From Clostridiales bacterium (GTDB lineage: Bacteria > Bacillota > Clostridia > Lachnospirales > Lachnospiraceae), in contig JAJBVD010000030.1 in NCBI GenBank assembly GCA_020859985.1, positions 62,001 through 126,000 of the forward strand: a DNA stretch of 64,000 bases. The letters are read 5' to 3'. The position numbers and the translations under genes are program-made. Each line of letters begins with the position of its first letter. The first letter of the stretch is position 1. The notes beneath the pieces are model-generated. The model did no database searches and was not told where the DNA came from. It was given only the letters and a program-made list of their open reading frames with translations. Below, in pieces: positions 1 through 8,290 of this stretch.

Positions 1-207
1 GATTCTGCTCCGAAACCATAATAATATAAGGAGATCACAGGAAGAAACTCTCTCCCGTAATGATCCCGGATTTGATGGTTCTGTTGTTGAGAGAGATTAT
101 AACATCCCGTCCTGCATATTACAAGGCTACATATTCATAATTAGTCCCCATGCAAAAGTTTCATCCGACAAAATTAACATACATTGCAATCAATCAAACT
201 GTATTCA
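1..207. other. Left-edge stretch without a recognised gene
   Basis: This stretch lies downstream of the last glycosyltransferase gene. I see no open frame of convincing coding character on either strand, no clear hairpin followed by a T-run, and no convincing promoter. It is probably intergenic sequence before the next gene outside the window. Confidence 0.4.
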
Positions 208-1506
208 TCATGTGTCCTGCTGCGCCGCGATTTCTTCAAAAAATGCCAGATATTTTTTTATAATCACATCCCAGGCAAAGTGTTCCAACACATACTCCCG
301 CCCCTGCTGACCTATGGCACCCGCAGCTTCTTTTTTGTTCACAAGATAGTCTACGCATTTTTCAAATTCGAAATAATTATTAAAATAAAGACCGCCGTTG
401 GACTCCTGAGCAAAGTTTTTCGTCACCGGACATTCACCGTTGACCAGAACCGGACGTCCACAGAGCCAGCTCTCCATAATGACTAATGAAAAGCTCTCAT
501 TTTTGGAGGGCTGACAGAGCAGCTCCGCTGCCGCATACGCGTCGTATTTATCCTGTATTTCTACAAATCCAAGGTCATGGACCCTGTCCGCAATCTGCCT
601 CGGGATGGCGATTTCTCCGCCGCCGATGAGCACCAGATGCAGATCATTCCCATTTCTTTTCACATACTCTTGAAAATATTTCAAAAGGGTATCGACATTT
701 TTCCCGGCGTCTTTTCTCCCTGCATATAAAAGGAACGGAGCCTTTATGCCATGCCTTTTCCGGAAACGGGCCGCATCTCCGCTTATTCCGGTATCCATGC
801 CAATACCCATCACGATTTGCTTTACGTTTTCCAGATCATAATATTTTTGCGCGAGCTCCTGTTCCGGGCGAGCATTGTAAATCAAGCCGACTACCTTTGA
901 AAATGTCTCCCGAAACAGATCCATATGGAAATAGCCCTCGTCATGAAAACAGGGAATCAAAACCGCCTTTTTTAAATTCACTCTTGCCCCATAGTATGTC
1001 GTGCCGAACATGTACGGAATGAAAACAAAAATAGAATATTCCTCGTCATGCTGTTTCATATACTGATACAGAGCTGTGCTGTTAATCATCTCATCTATAA
1101 ATACCTGTTGCTCTTTTCTGGATATGTTTTTATGATTCGTAATTTTTTTATGCACATTCTCAAACGAGTGTTTGTCTCTTTTTTTTACACGAAACCGTTT
1201 AACAGCAATTCCATTCTCCGTATAGTCCCCCTGCTTATAATAATTCACATTCCAATCGCTGTCAAAAGAACGGGCACAAGTTGTCAAAACTTCATATTGT
1301 AATCCACTTTCTTTGAAATGAAGTACTAAATCCCGAAGTTCTGCCTCCGCGCCCCCCTGTATATCCCACCCGAACCAGGGTGTAACGAAGCCGATCTTTT
1401 TCATGGCAGCTTCTGTAGTTTTGTGGGTTTCCAGATTTTCTCTGATTTCCTTGCCTTTACCAACTTCCCTGCCGTATCTCTGATTCACAAATGCAATTCG
1501 TTTCAC
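208..1506 (-). CDS. GT4 glycosyltransferase with a duplicated N-terminal leader
   Basis: A cytoplasmic GT-B glycosyltransferase of 432 residues, expected to add a sugar to the exported polysaccharide. The C-terminal half has the nucleotide-sugar region of family GT4: LLYAGRKDAGKN, then a PSKNESFSLVIMESW stretch with the E-x7-E-type pair. The start is GTG at 1506, preceded by a well-placed AGGAGGG. The first 34 residues look like the beginning of a second gene of the same family (MKRIAFVNQRYG, nearly the start of the 3164-4333 product). The family's own start, MKKIGFVTPWFG, follows at 1404 with only a weak ribosome site. The leader is probably a recombination scar. The gene is last in the window's operon and is paralogous to 3164-4333. 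Acceptor and donor cannot be told. Confidence 0.85.
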   Translation of the reverse strand: MKRIAFVNQRYGREVGKGKEIRENLETHKTTEAAMKKIGFVTPWFGWDIQGGAEAELRDLVLHFKESGLQYEVLTTCARSFDSDWNVNYYKQGDYTENGIAVKRFRVKKRDKHSFENVHKKITNHKNISRKEQQVFIDEMINSTALYQYMKQHDEEYSIFVFIPYMFGTTYYGARVNLKKAVLIPCFHDEGYFHMDLFRETFSKVVGLIYNARPEQELAQKYYDLENVKQIVMGIGMDTGISGDAARFRKRHGIKAPFLLYAGRKDAGKNVDTLLKYFQEYVKRNGNDLHLVLIGGGEIAIPRQIADRVHDLGFVEIQDKYDAYAAAELLCQPSKNESFSLVIMESWLCGRPVLVNGECPVTKNFAQESNGGLYFNNYFEFEKCVDYLVNKKEAAGAIGQQGREYVLEHFAWDVIIKKYLAFFEEIAAQQDT

Positions 1507-1615
1507 GTAAAGAATCCCTCCTGTTGAAAAAACTGCTATCTTGTCTGCCTAACTCACCTGCAGCTATTTTGCACTTGTCTATGATTGTCGGCATTTATAC
1601 TCGGATATCCGATAA

Positions 1616-2698
1616 TTATCTCTGGTTATGGATAAATTTCTCCAGATATCCCAGAAACTGCTTCTCTATCTTGGCATGCTCGAAGTCACGCAGCCGCTCA
1701 TACTGCCCCATTACAATGCTCTCCCGTTCTTCCGAATGTGTCATCAAATAATGGATCATTCCGGCCGTTTCCAACGGCTTTTTCTCTTTTAGTAGCACAC
1801 CCGAACCGTTCAACGTATCTCCAATAGCTGAGCTGTCATGAGCAATCACCGGGACGCCAAAATACATCGCCTCAACCAGAGGCACACAAAACCCTTCATG
1901 CGCACTCATGCAAAGGAACACATTCGCTATTTTGTAATAAGCGAGAATTTCGCCAAACGAAACATGGCCGGTAAAATAAACACTGTTTTCCAGCTGCAGC
2001 TCCCTTACATATTTTATCAGACGATTATAATAACGCTCGGTTCCGTTATAAGAACCAACGATAAACAGTCTGGAGCGCGGATTATAATATTTCTGATACA
2101 TGGCAAATGCGCGGATCACATCTTCCTGCTTCTTATTTGGCGCTATTCTGCCAGTAAAAAGGAGATTCACATAGTGCTCATCCGAATATTTTTTTATTAC
2201 CTCTTCATTCGCGTCTTTCTCATAATCAGAAAATGGAATCAAAATCGGCAATACATCAATCGGACAGGAATATCCGGCCTTGATCAGGTCAGCTTTATTG
2301 TACTCGGAAACGGCAAGACAATAATCTACCTTATCAGAGAGAAATCGCATTCCTTCCAAACCGAATTTACACAACTTCCATAAATCAAAGCTATATTTTT
2401 CAAAATACGAATATGGAGTAATGTTATGATAAATCACAATTTTTCTACATGGATATTCGGCAACCTTATAGTTTAATCGGCTCCCGGTAGACAAATGATA
2501 AATAATTACATCTTCACCGGATATCTGCGGCAGCTGCTCAATCTTATAAACCTTTCCGTCCGGAAGGCGTAAATCCACATATTCCGCATAAATGCCCGTC
2601 TCATAACCGGCTCTTTGAAGCGTATCCGCAAGAGTCAGAGTATCATTGCTCACCGCATCACCATACAATATCGAAGTTAAAAGCTGTATTACTCTCAT
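1616..2698 (-). CDS. GT4 glycosyltransferase, paralogue A1
   Basis: A 360-residue GT-B transferase starting MRVIQLLTSILYGDAVSND. The C-terminal donor-binding half carries TGRIAPNKKQEDVI and the FLCMSAHEGFCVPLVEAM stretch with the GT4 E-x7-E pair. It shares these blocks and the YYN-rich middle with the products of 4330-5424 and 5439-6515, so the three are paralogues. The ATG overlaps the stop of the upstream small coiled-coil gene as ATGA, so translation is probably coupled. About 109 bases separate it from the next transferase. It probably acts in chain synthesis at the inner face of the membrane; sugar specificity is unknown. Confidence 0.88.
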   Translation of the reverse strand: MRVIQLLTSILYGDAVSNDTLTLADTLQRAGYETGIYAEYVDLRLPDGKVYKIEQLPQISGEDVIIYHLSTGSRLNYKVAEYPCRKIVIYHNITPYSYFEKYSFDLWKLCKFGLEGMRFLSDKVDYCLAVSEYNKADLIKAGYSCPIDVLPILIPFSDYEKDANEEVIKKYSDEHYVNLLFTGRIAPNKKQEDVIRAFAMYQKYYNPRSRLFIVGSYNGTERYYNRLIKYVRELQLENSVYFTGHVSFGEILAYYKIANVFLCMSAHEGFCVPLVEAMYFGVPVIAHDSSAIGDTLNGSGVLLKEKKPLETAGMIHYLMTHSEERESIVMGQYERLRDFEHAKIEKQFLGYLEKFIHNQR

Positions 2699-3129
2699 AA
2701 TGTTTCCTTCAAATTTTTCTGTAGCTCCTCTATCCTATCCTCAAGCAAAGCAATTTCTTGTCTGCACTTATCCACTTCGTCTTTCTGCTCATGAATATAT
2801 CCGGCCAACTGACTGAACCCATGTGCCACGTCTGCATTAAAGCAGCTCTGATCGACCACAACCGGAACTCCCAGAAATGAAGTCAGCTTCCGGACGACTT
2901 TTTTTAAAATTCTTGATAATTTTCCTCCCTCTAACTCCCGATACCATTCAATATTATTCTTCTCATTCATCTCACGCAAAAGAGTTAAAAAAACCTCTTC
3001 TGAATACTGACAATCAATCTGATCTCCATTCTCTATTTCACCAAACACAATCATCTCATCCGAATAGCCTTTGTCCTTGATTTCCTGTCGAATCTCAGAC
3101 ATGATTTCTTCTATATCAATCTTGCTCAT
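2695..3129 (-). CDS. Small coiled-coil protein of the polysaccharide operon, copy 2
   Basis: About 144 residues of unknown function. It begins MSKIDIEEIMSEIRQEIKDK, a charged helical motif shared with the 6538-6987 product. A basic patch (KKVVRKL) in the middle precedes a short hydrophobic segment, and the last 35 residues are a predicted coiled coil (QEIALLEDRIEELQKNL). I chose the ATG at 3129 because a GGGGG stretch lies just upstream; a TTG at 3150 would add seven residues. As I recall, similar N-terminal motifs occur at the front of methyltransferases in polysaccharide clusters. A scaffold or adaptor for the neighbouring transferases is plausible but is inference. It overlaps the next gene by four bases. 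Confidence 0.75.
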   Translation of the reverse strand: MSKIDIEEIMSEIRQEIKDKGYSDEMIVFGEIENGDQIDCQYSEEVFLTLLREMNEKNNIEWYRELEGGKLSRILKKVVRKLTSFLGVPVVVDQSCFNADVAHGFSQLAGYIHEQKDEVDKCRQEIALLEDRIEELQKNLKETL

Positions 3130-3163
3130 AAATGCATCCCCCATCATCAAAGCACACTGCCAG

Positions 3164-4333
3164 TCAAAACCATTCCTCTATCACCTTGCTGAACTTATCC
3201 AAAACAACATCCCACACGAAATCTCTCTCCACATACTGTTTTGCATTCCGGCACATAACAGAATAGTCTTCCTCATGAGAAAACATATAATTCAGACACC
3301 CTTCAAACTCAAAATAATTCGTATAGTACAGCCCCGCATTGCTTCTGACACAGTGCCCTTTCAAAACCTCGCAGTCTCCGTTTACTATTACCGGCACATT
3401 GATTGCCATCGCCTCAAGGATTGCGATGGACAGGCTTTCAAAAGCAGAAGGAAGAATTAGTGTTTTGGCTCCTTTGATGCCGTTAAATTTATCTTCCTCG
3501 CTCACAAAGCCAAGACTGATGATATCCGGATGGGATGGTATCTCCAAAACTGGCTTTCCCATAAGAACCAGCTTCAGTGAATTATGGTTTCGTTTTTTAT
3601 ATTCGATAAAATAATTGAACAAGACTCTGCAGCCTTTTGACTCATCAATCCGCCCAACGTATACAATGTAATCCTCCAGATGATACTTTTCTTTGAATTT
3701 TGCTGCCTCTACCTGTTGCGGAACATCGATTCCCACTGCCATCACATCATTTGGAATCTGCTGATTGTGAAAGAGGCCATGAACAAATTCCCTTTCCTCT
3801 TCGGTCAGAAAAATAATCGCCTGCGGAGCGTGAAAAACCTTTTTGTAATAGTTAAAATAAATATATGGTTCGTCATGCGCTGTCGGAATCAGAATGGATT
3901 TCTCTGGAACGCGTAAAATTCCCATACATGTCGTATAATATAGGTAAGTGACAAAGATAAAAACATCATAATTATCTCTGTTCTGCCCAATATATTCTAT
4001 CAAGGCAGGGCATACCGGCCCCTGCTCTTCTATCCATCTCATTTCATCCTGACTGCTGCGATGATCCGATGTCAATAGTTCTGTGTTTACCCGCCCGAAT
4101 ACTTCCATATTTCTTTCCCGAGTAACCGGAAATCGACGCACTCGAATGCCTTGGATTTCTTCTTCATCATTTTTATAATAATTGCTCCAGGTCACATAGT
4201 CTACTGCCTTGGTGGTCAAGATCTCCACCTCATATCTTCCTGCCAGATGTTCCGCCATCAATCGGGTATAATATTCCGATCCTCCATTCACTTCCAAACC
4301 ATACCGCTGATTAATAAAAGCAATCCTTTTCAT
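3164..4333 (-). CDS. GT4 glycosyltransferase, paralogue B2
   Basis: A 389-residue GT-B transferase starting MKRIAFINQRYGLEVNGGSE; the NGGSE loop is the usual N-terminal glycine-rich motif of GT4. The donor half carries IVYVGRIDESKGC and the PSAFESLSIAILEAM stretch with the paired glutamates. It is a paralogue of 208-1506, which retains a second copy of this gene's first 15 codons as its leader. The start overlaps the stop of the upstream transferase (ATGA), so the two are probably co-translated. It is expected to act in the cytoplasm on the lipid-linked chain. Confidence 0.88.
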   Translation of the reverse strand: MKRIAFINQRYGLEVNGGSEYYTRLMAEHLAGRYEVEILTTKAVDYVTWSNYYKNDEEEIQGIRVRRFPVTRERNMEVFGRVNTELLTSDHRSSQDEMRWIEEQGPVCPALIEYIGQNRDNYDVFIFVTYLYYTTCMGILRVPEKSILIPTAHDEPYIYFNYYKKVFHAPQAIIFLTEEEREFVHGLFHNQQIPNDVMAVGIDVPQQVEAAKFKEKYHLEDYIVYVGRIDESKGCRVLFNYFIEYKKRNHNSLKLVLMGKPVLEIPSHPDIISLGFVSEEDKFNGIKGAKTLILPSAFESLSIAILEAMAINVPVIVNGDCEVLKGHCVRSNAGLYYTNYFEFEGCLNYMFSHEEDYSVMCRNAKQYVERDFVWDVVLDKFSKVIEEWF

Positions 4334-5424
4334 TCTTCTACCTCTGCCACACTGTCTGATTCATAAAACCGGATGATATGCTCAATCAATTGTTCTCCCA
4401 CCTTTTCCGGCTCAAATCGCTGCAATTCTTTTCTCTGCCCCTGTAAAATCTCTGTTCTCAGCTTTTCATCCTTCAGAATACGGTCGATACAGCCTGCAGC
4501 CATCAGGCAATCATTGCTATCCAGCAATATTCCGCCCTCTCCAAGTGTTTCTCCTACAGCGGCATTGTCCGCTGCTATGATCGGTATCTGGAAATACATG
4601 GCTTCAGCCAATGGAATACAAAATCCTTCATGCTCACTCATGCACAGGAAAATATCAGCCAGATGATAGTACGCCAATATCTGATTGAATTTAATATGTC
4701 CTGTAAAGATTACGTTCTGTACTCCCAGTGCATTTATATAATCAGCCAGCCTGTTGTAATAAAGTTCCATTCCGTCGTATGAGCCAACCAGAAAAAGCCG
4801 CGAATTCCGATTGTAATATTTCTGATAATAATAAAACGCCAGAATGACATCTTCCTGCTTCTTATTCGGCACTACACGACCCGTAAACAGAATATTCGTT
4901 TTGTCATCCTTATATTGGTTCAGGATGCTTTCATCCGGTTCCGTTTCATAATCTGAAAATCGAATTAGAATTGGCACCACATCGATCGGCATTTGATAGC
5001 CGTATTGAATCAGATCCCTTTTATTGAAGTCGGAATCTGCCAAACAATACTCCGGCGTAGCATTCAAGCCCTTAATCTCTTCCAATCCACTTTCGCATGC
5101 ATGAAAACTGTCATGGCTGTAATCTTCGAAATAACGAGCCGGTGTGATATTATGATATCGGACGATTTTACGACAGTTTGCTGTTTTAAACCACTCATTA
5201 ATGTCGCTTCCGACCGCCAGATGAAGAATCACAATATCATCATTCTTTACTTCCGGCATTGTATCAAAAGGATAGGCAACGTCAGAAGGGATTCTCTGAT
5301 CTGTCACAATTGCATAAACAGCGGTATGATATTTCTTTTCCTTAAGTAAACGATCAATCGCCAGAATTTCGTTGCCTACTCCATCCCCGTATCCGAGATT
5401 GGGAACAATCTGATAAATATTCAT
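4330..5424 (-). CDS. GT4 glycosyltransferase, paralogue A2
   Basis: A 364-residue GT-B transferase starting MNIYQIVPNLGYGDGVGNE. The donor half has ILFTGRVVPNKKQEDVI and FLCMSEHEGFCIPLAEAM with the paired glutamates. It is the middle member of the three type-A paralogues and lies directly downstream of paralogue A3. That two-member run suggests tandem duplication inside a larger repeated block. The stop overlaps the start of the next gene by four bases. Rhamnosyl- or mannosyltransferase activity would fit the family but is not determined by the sequence. Confidence 0.88.
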   Translation of the reverse strand: MNIYQIVPNLGYGDGVGNEILAIDRLLKEKKYHTAVYAIVTDQRIPSDVAYPFDTMPEVKNDDIVILHLAVGSDINEWFKTANCRKIVRYHNITPARYFEDYSHDSFHACESGLEEIKGLNATPEYCLADSDFNKRDLIQYGYQMPIDVVPILIRFSDYETEPDESILNQYKDDKTNILFTGRVVPNKKQEDVILAFYYYQKYYNRNSRLFLVGSYDGMELYYNRLADYINALGVQNVIFTGHIKFNQILAYYHLADIFLCMSEHEGFCIPLAEAMYFQIPIIAADNAAVGETLGEGGILLDSNDCLMAAGCIDRILKDEKLRTEILQGQRKELQRFEPEKVGEQLIEHIIRFYESDSVAEVEE

Positions 5425-5438
5425 GATGATACCTGTCT

Positions 5439-6515
5439 TTATCTTTCTATAAAATCAGTTAAATGCTTCAAAAAGCTTTGGCTTACTGTCTCATACCCGA
5501 AATTTTTCAGCCGCATTTTCTGACCAGCAATAACCTGTTTTTTCCATTCATTATTCGTTACAAGGCGGTTCATCACACCGGCGACCTCCAATGGGTCTTT
5601 GGTGCACAGGCCTACGCCCACTCCTGACAGGGTATCTGCCACTCCGGTTCCTATGTATGCAACAATGGGTATGTCAAAATACATTGCTTCAACCAAAGGA
5701 ATACAAAAGCCTTCATGCTCGCTTAGGCAAAGAAAAACATCTGCCAGATGATAATACGCCAGAATCTCATCAAACGAAATATGTCCCGTAAAGTACACAT
5801 CCTCAACGCCAAGGCGTTCTGTATATTCGCGCAGGCGCAAATAATAATTTTCCAATCCTCCGTAAGATCCAACCAAAAACAGGCGTGCTTTTTTATTATA
5901 ATATTTTTTATAATAAGAAAAAGCTTCTATGATATCTTCCTGTTTCTTATTGGGTGCAATTCTTCCGGTAAACAGAATATTAGTATATCCATCATTTTTA
6001 TATTTGTCTATCAGTTCTCTGTTCGGTGCTTTCTCGTAATCTTGAAATGGTATCAAAATAGGAAGTACGTCAATATCACATGTATATCCATATTGAATGA
6101 GTTCTTCCTTATTATACAGAGAATCCGCCAGACAATACTCTGCCACGCTGTGCAAATGCTGAACTCCATCAAGGCCATCTCTGCAGAGGTCCTCAAGTGT
6201 ATGATTATAGGGAGCAAACCAGGCCGGCGGCGTCACATTGTGATAAATAACCAGCTTTTTTCCTCCGAGTTTCTCAAGTTCATAATTTAGCTGTGTTCCT
6301 GTTGACAAATGATACAATACGATGTCCTTATCTGTAAGTTTAGAAAGAGAACCTATCGTATTAACCTTATCCTGCAGACGTTCGTCTATATTCTCAGCAT
6401 ATATTTTCGTATTATACCCATTTTCACGTAATATATTGTCGATTGCCAGAGCATCGTTTGAGACACCATCTCCATATGATATCGTAGGCAAAAGCTGTAA
6501 AACTCTCATCCCCAT
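5439..6515 (-). CDS. GT4 glycosyltransferase, paralogue A3
   Basis: About 358 residues. The open frame extends to 6548, but I place the start at the ATG at 6515 (MGMRVLQLLPTISYGDG), which has AGGA about five to seven bases upstream and brings the protein into line with its paralogues. It carries ILFTGRIAPNKKQEDII and FLCLSEHEGFCIPLVEAM, the GT4 donor-site block. The upstream small coiled-coil gene ends 22 bases before this start. It is the first transferase reached by the transcript in this block. Confidence 0.87.
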   Translation of the reverse strand: MGMRVLQLLPTISYGDGVSNDALAIDNILRENGYNTKIYAENIDERLQDKVNTIGSLSKLTDKDIVLYHLSTGTQLNYELEKLGGKKLVIYHNVTPPAWFAPYNHTLEDLCRDGLDGVQHLHSVAEYCLADSLYNKEELIQYGYTCDIDVLPILIPFQDYEKAPNRELIDKYKNDGYTNILFTGRIAPNKKQEDIIEAFSYYKKYYNKKARLFLVGSYGGLENYYLRLREYTERLGVEDVYFTGHISFDEILAYYHLADVFLCLSEHEGFCIPLVEAMYFDIPIVAYIGTGVADTLSGVGVGLCTKDPLEVAGVMNRLVTNNEWKKQVIAGQKMRLKNFGYETVSQSFLKHLTDFIER

Positions 6516-6537
6516 ATTAATCCTGCCCGTTTTATTT

Positions 6538-6987
6538 TTACACATCATTTATTTTTTGAATCGTTGCTTCGAGAGCTTCAACGCGGTTCTGTAAAGTATC
6601 TATCTGTTTCTGAAGCTCTTCTATCTTATCTAACCGCCTATCCATCTGCTCCATTCGAGCCACGAATATATTCAAAGAGGCAACCGTGCTTGCGTTAAAC
6701 CGATTCTGAAATGAAAGAACCGGCCAAAACATAAACCGAACCATTTTTCGAATACATTTTTTCATAACCTTTGACACAATATTACCCGCTTCGAAAGGAA
6801 TGCTGGTGTCATGTAAATAATTCTCGTTCAGATATCCCATCTCCTGTGCCAACACATCCACAGGCGATTCTTCTACAGGTTTCTGAATCGCAATATCGTC
6901 AAAGCTCAAGTCGGCTTTTTTATAACCTTTATCTTTAATTTCTGTTCTGATCTCCTCCAGAATTGCCTCAATATTTACTTCCTTCAC
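6538..6987 (-). CDS. Small coiled-coil protein of the polysaccharide operon, copy 1
   Basis: A 149-residue protein with GTG start at 6987 and AGAGGT about eight bases upstream. It begins with NIEAILEEIRTEIKDKGY, the same opening motif as the 2695-3129 product. It has a basic hydrophobic centre (MKKCIRKMVRFMFWPV), possibly a membrane-associating helix. The last 40 residues are a heptad-patterned coiled coil (IEELQKQIDTLQNRVEALEA). It is the first gene of the transferase block, 28 bases after the methyltransferase. Function is unknown. Its repetition in front of each transferase block suggests that it works with those enzymes. Confidence 0.75.
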   Translation of the reverse strand: MKEVNIEAILEEIRTEIKDKGYKKADLSFDDIAIQKPVEESPVDVLAQEMGYLNENYLHDTSIPFEAGNIVSKVMKKCIRKMVRFMFWPVLSFQNRFNASTVASLNIFVARMEQMDRRLDKIEELQKQIDTLQNRVEALEATIQKINDV

Positions 6988-7015
6988 AACTCATACCTCT
7001 TTCTTTTTAAAGCAT

Positions 7016-8275
7016 TTATCTTTTTGCCACTATTGCATAATCCTGACTGCCAAACAACGCATTTTCCACCTGTTTCATTGCTGCATTAAACATCTCCAGA
7101 TTTTCAACCCCTTCTATTTTTAGCTCCGGAATTGTTACTGGAAGCTTGCTGTTTTCCGTGTATATAATTTCCGTATGCTGAAAACCCGCTTTTTGCAGAT
7201 AATAGTTCAATGTCAAAGGATGCACCGGTTTTATATGAGAAGGATCCATATAAAAAGCGTGAGAGTAAATAGCCAATGAAGTCGGATTTGGTGTCTCAAT
7301 AATCAGGTAAGAGTCCTCGGTCAGCTTCTCATAAGCCAGCTCACACAGACGAATGATCTGGTTCGTTGTCAGATGCTCTACCAGCTGCCCGGCAAAAATA
7401 CCGTCTACCGAATCAATATCATTCAGGCAGGCAATCGCGTCCCCACATATCACATCCAGATTTCGCATCTTGCAATATTCAACATATTCCGGATAAAAGT
7501 CAACCCCTTTCGCGCCTATCCCATGTTCTGCCAGAAGTTCCAAAAATTCTCCGCGGCCGCATCCCAGATCAAGGACCTGTTTTTTCCCTTTATAATATTT
7601 CAAGTACTGCTCCTGTACCTTTTTGATTGCTTCACGTGAACCCCGAAAATGATCTTCAAAATCAAAATAATCAATGCCGTTGTATTCACTTCCTACTGTT
7701 TTTTCAGCGGGAACTGCAACATGTTTTTCCTCTTTCTGTACATTTTCGTTCTCCAACCCGACAGTTGCCACCGCAGAATCCGTTTTCATTTTGGTCATAT
7801 ATTTTATAAGATCTCTGTTTTCTCTCCGCAGCTCATCCAAATTCTTCTCAACATTCTTGTCATACTCCCCCCTGCTCCGCTCTATCTGTTCATGATGTAT
7901 ACCATGGTCTTTTATATATCTATTGTTCTCCCTTATATTATTTTCTATCATCTCATGATGCGTGATATGTTCTTCTATATACCTGTTATTATTTCGGAAA
8001 TTTTCTTCCATACATTGCATTCGCAATGTATGGTTCTCAATCTGTTCATTGAATTGACTGATATTTTCATTGATTTCTCTTATATCCTCACCTATCATCT
8101 GATGATGAGCATTGTGTTCTTCTATATACCTGTTATGGTTTCTGACATTATCTTCTACCGCCTGCAGTCTCCTCTCTTGATCCTCAAGCAACGAACACAA
8201 CTGCATTTTTGTCTTTTTTCGAATCCAAAATTTACTGTTTCTTATCAAATTAATCACTTCATTATTCCCGGCCAA
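7016..8275 (-). CDS. Coiled-coil SAM methyltransferase, likely polysaccharide chain terminator
   Basis: About 419 residues. The open frame begins with GTG at 8290, but GGGAGG sits seven bases before a TTG at 8275, which I take as the start. Residues about 20-150 are a long coiled coil with three copies of an N-R-Y-I-x-x-H-x-x-H-H-x-x-I motif. The C-terminal half is a class I methyltransferase: VLDLGCGRGEFLELL (SAM motif I), GVDFYPE, then GQLVEHL and ETPNPTSL. The last stretch, with FYMDPSHIKPVHP, resembles the methyltransferase domain of WbdD-type O-antigen terminators. In those systems the coiled coil sets chain length and the terminal group is read by Wzt. Here it directly follows a Wzt with a C-terminal extension, which fits that role. 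No kinase domain is visible. Confidence 0.8.
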   Translation of the reverse strand: MAGNNEVINLIRNSKFWIRKKTKMQLCSLLEDQERRLQAVEDNVRNHNRYIEEHNAHHQMIGEDIREINENISQFNEQIENHTLRMQCMEENFRNNNRYIEEHITHHEMIENNIRENNRYIKDHGIHHEQIERSRGEYDKNVEKNLDELRRENRDLIKYMTKMKTDSAVATVGLENENVQKEEKHVAVPAEKTVGSEYNGIDYFDFEDHFRGSREAIKKVQEQYLKYYKGKKQVLDLGCGRGEFLELLAEHGIGAKGVDFYPEYVEYCKMRNLDVICGDAIACLNDIDSVDGIFAGQLVEHLTTNQIIRLCELAYEKLTEDSYLIIETPNPTSLAIYSHAFYMDPSHIKPVHPLTLNYYLQKAGFQHTEIIYTENSKLPVTIPELKIEGVENLEMFNAAMKQVENALFGSQDYAIVAKR

Positions 8276-8290
8276 AATAAATCCTCCCAC

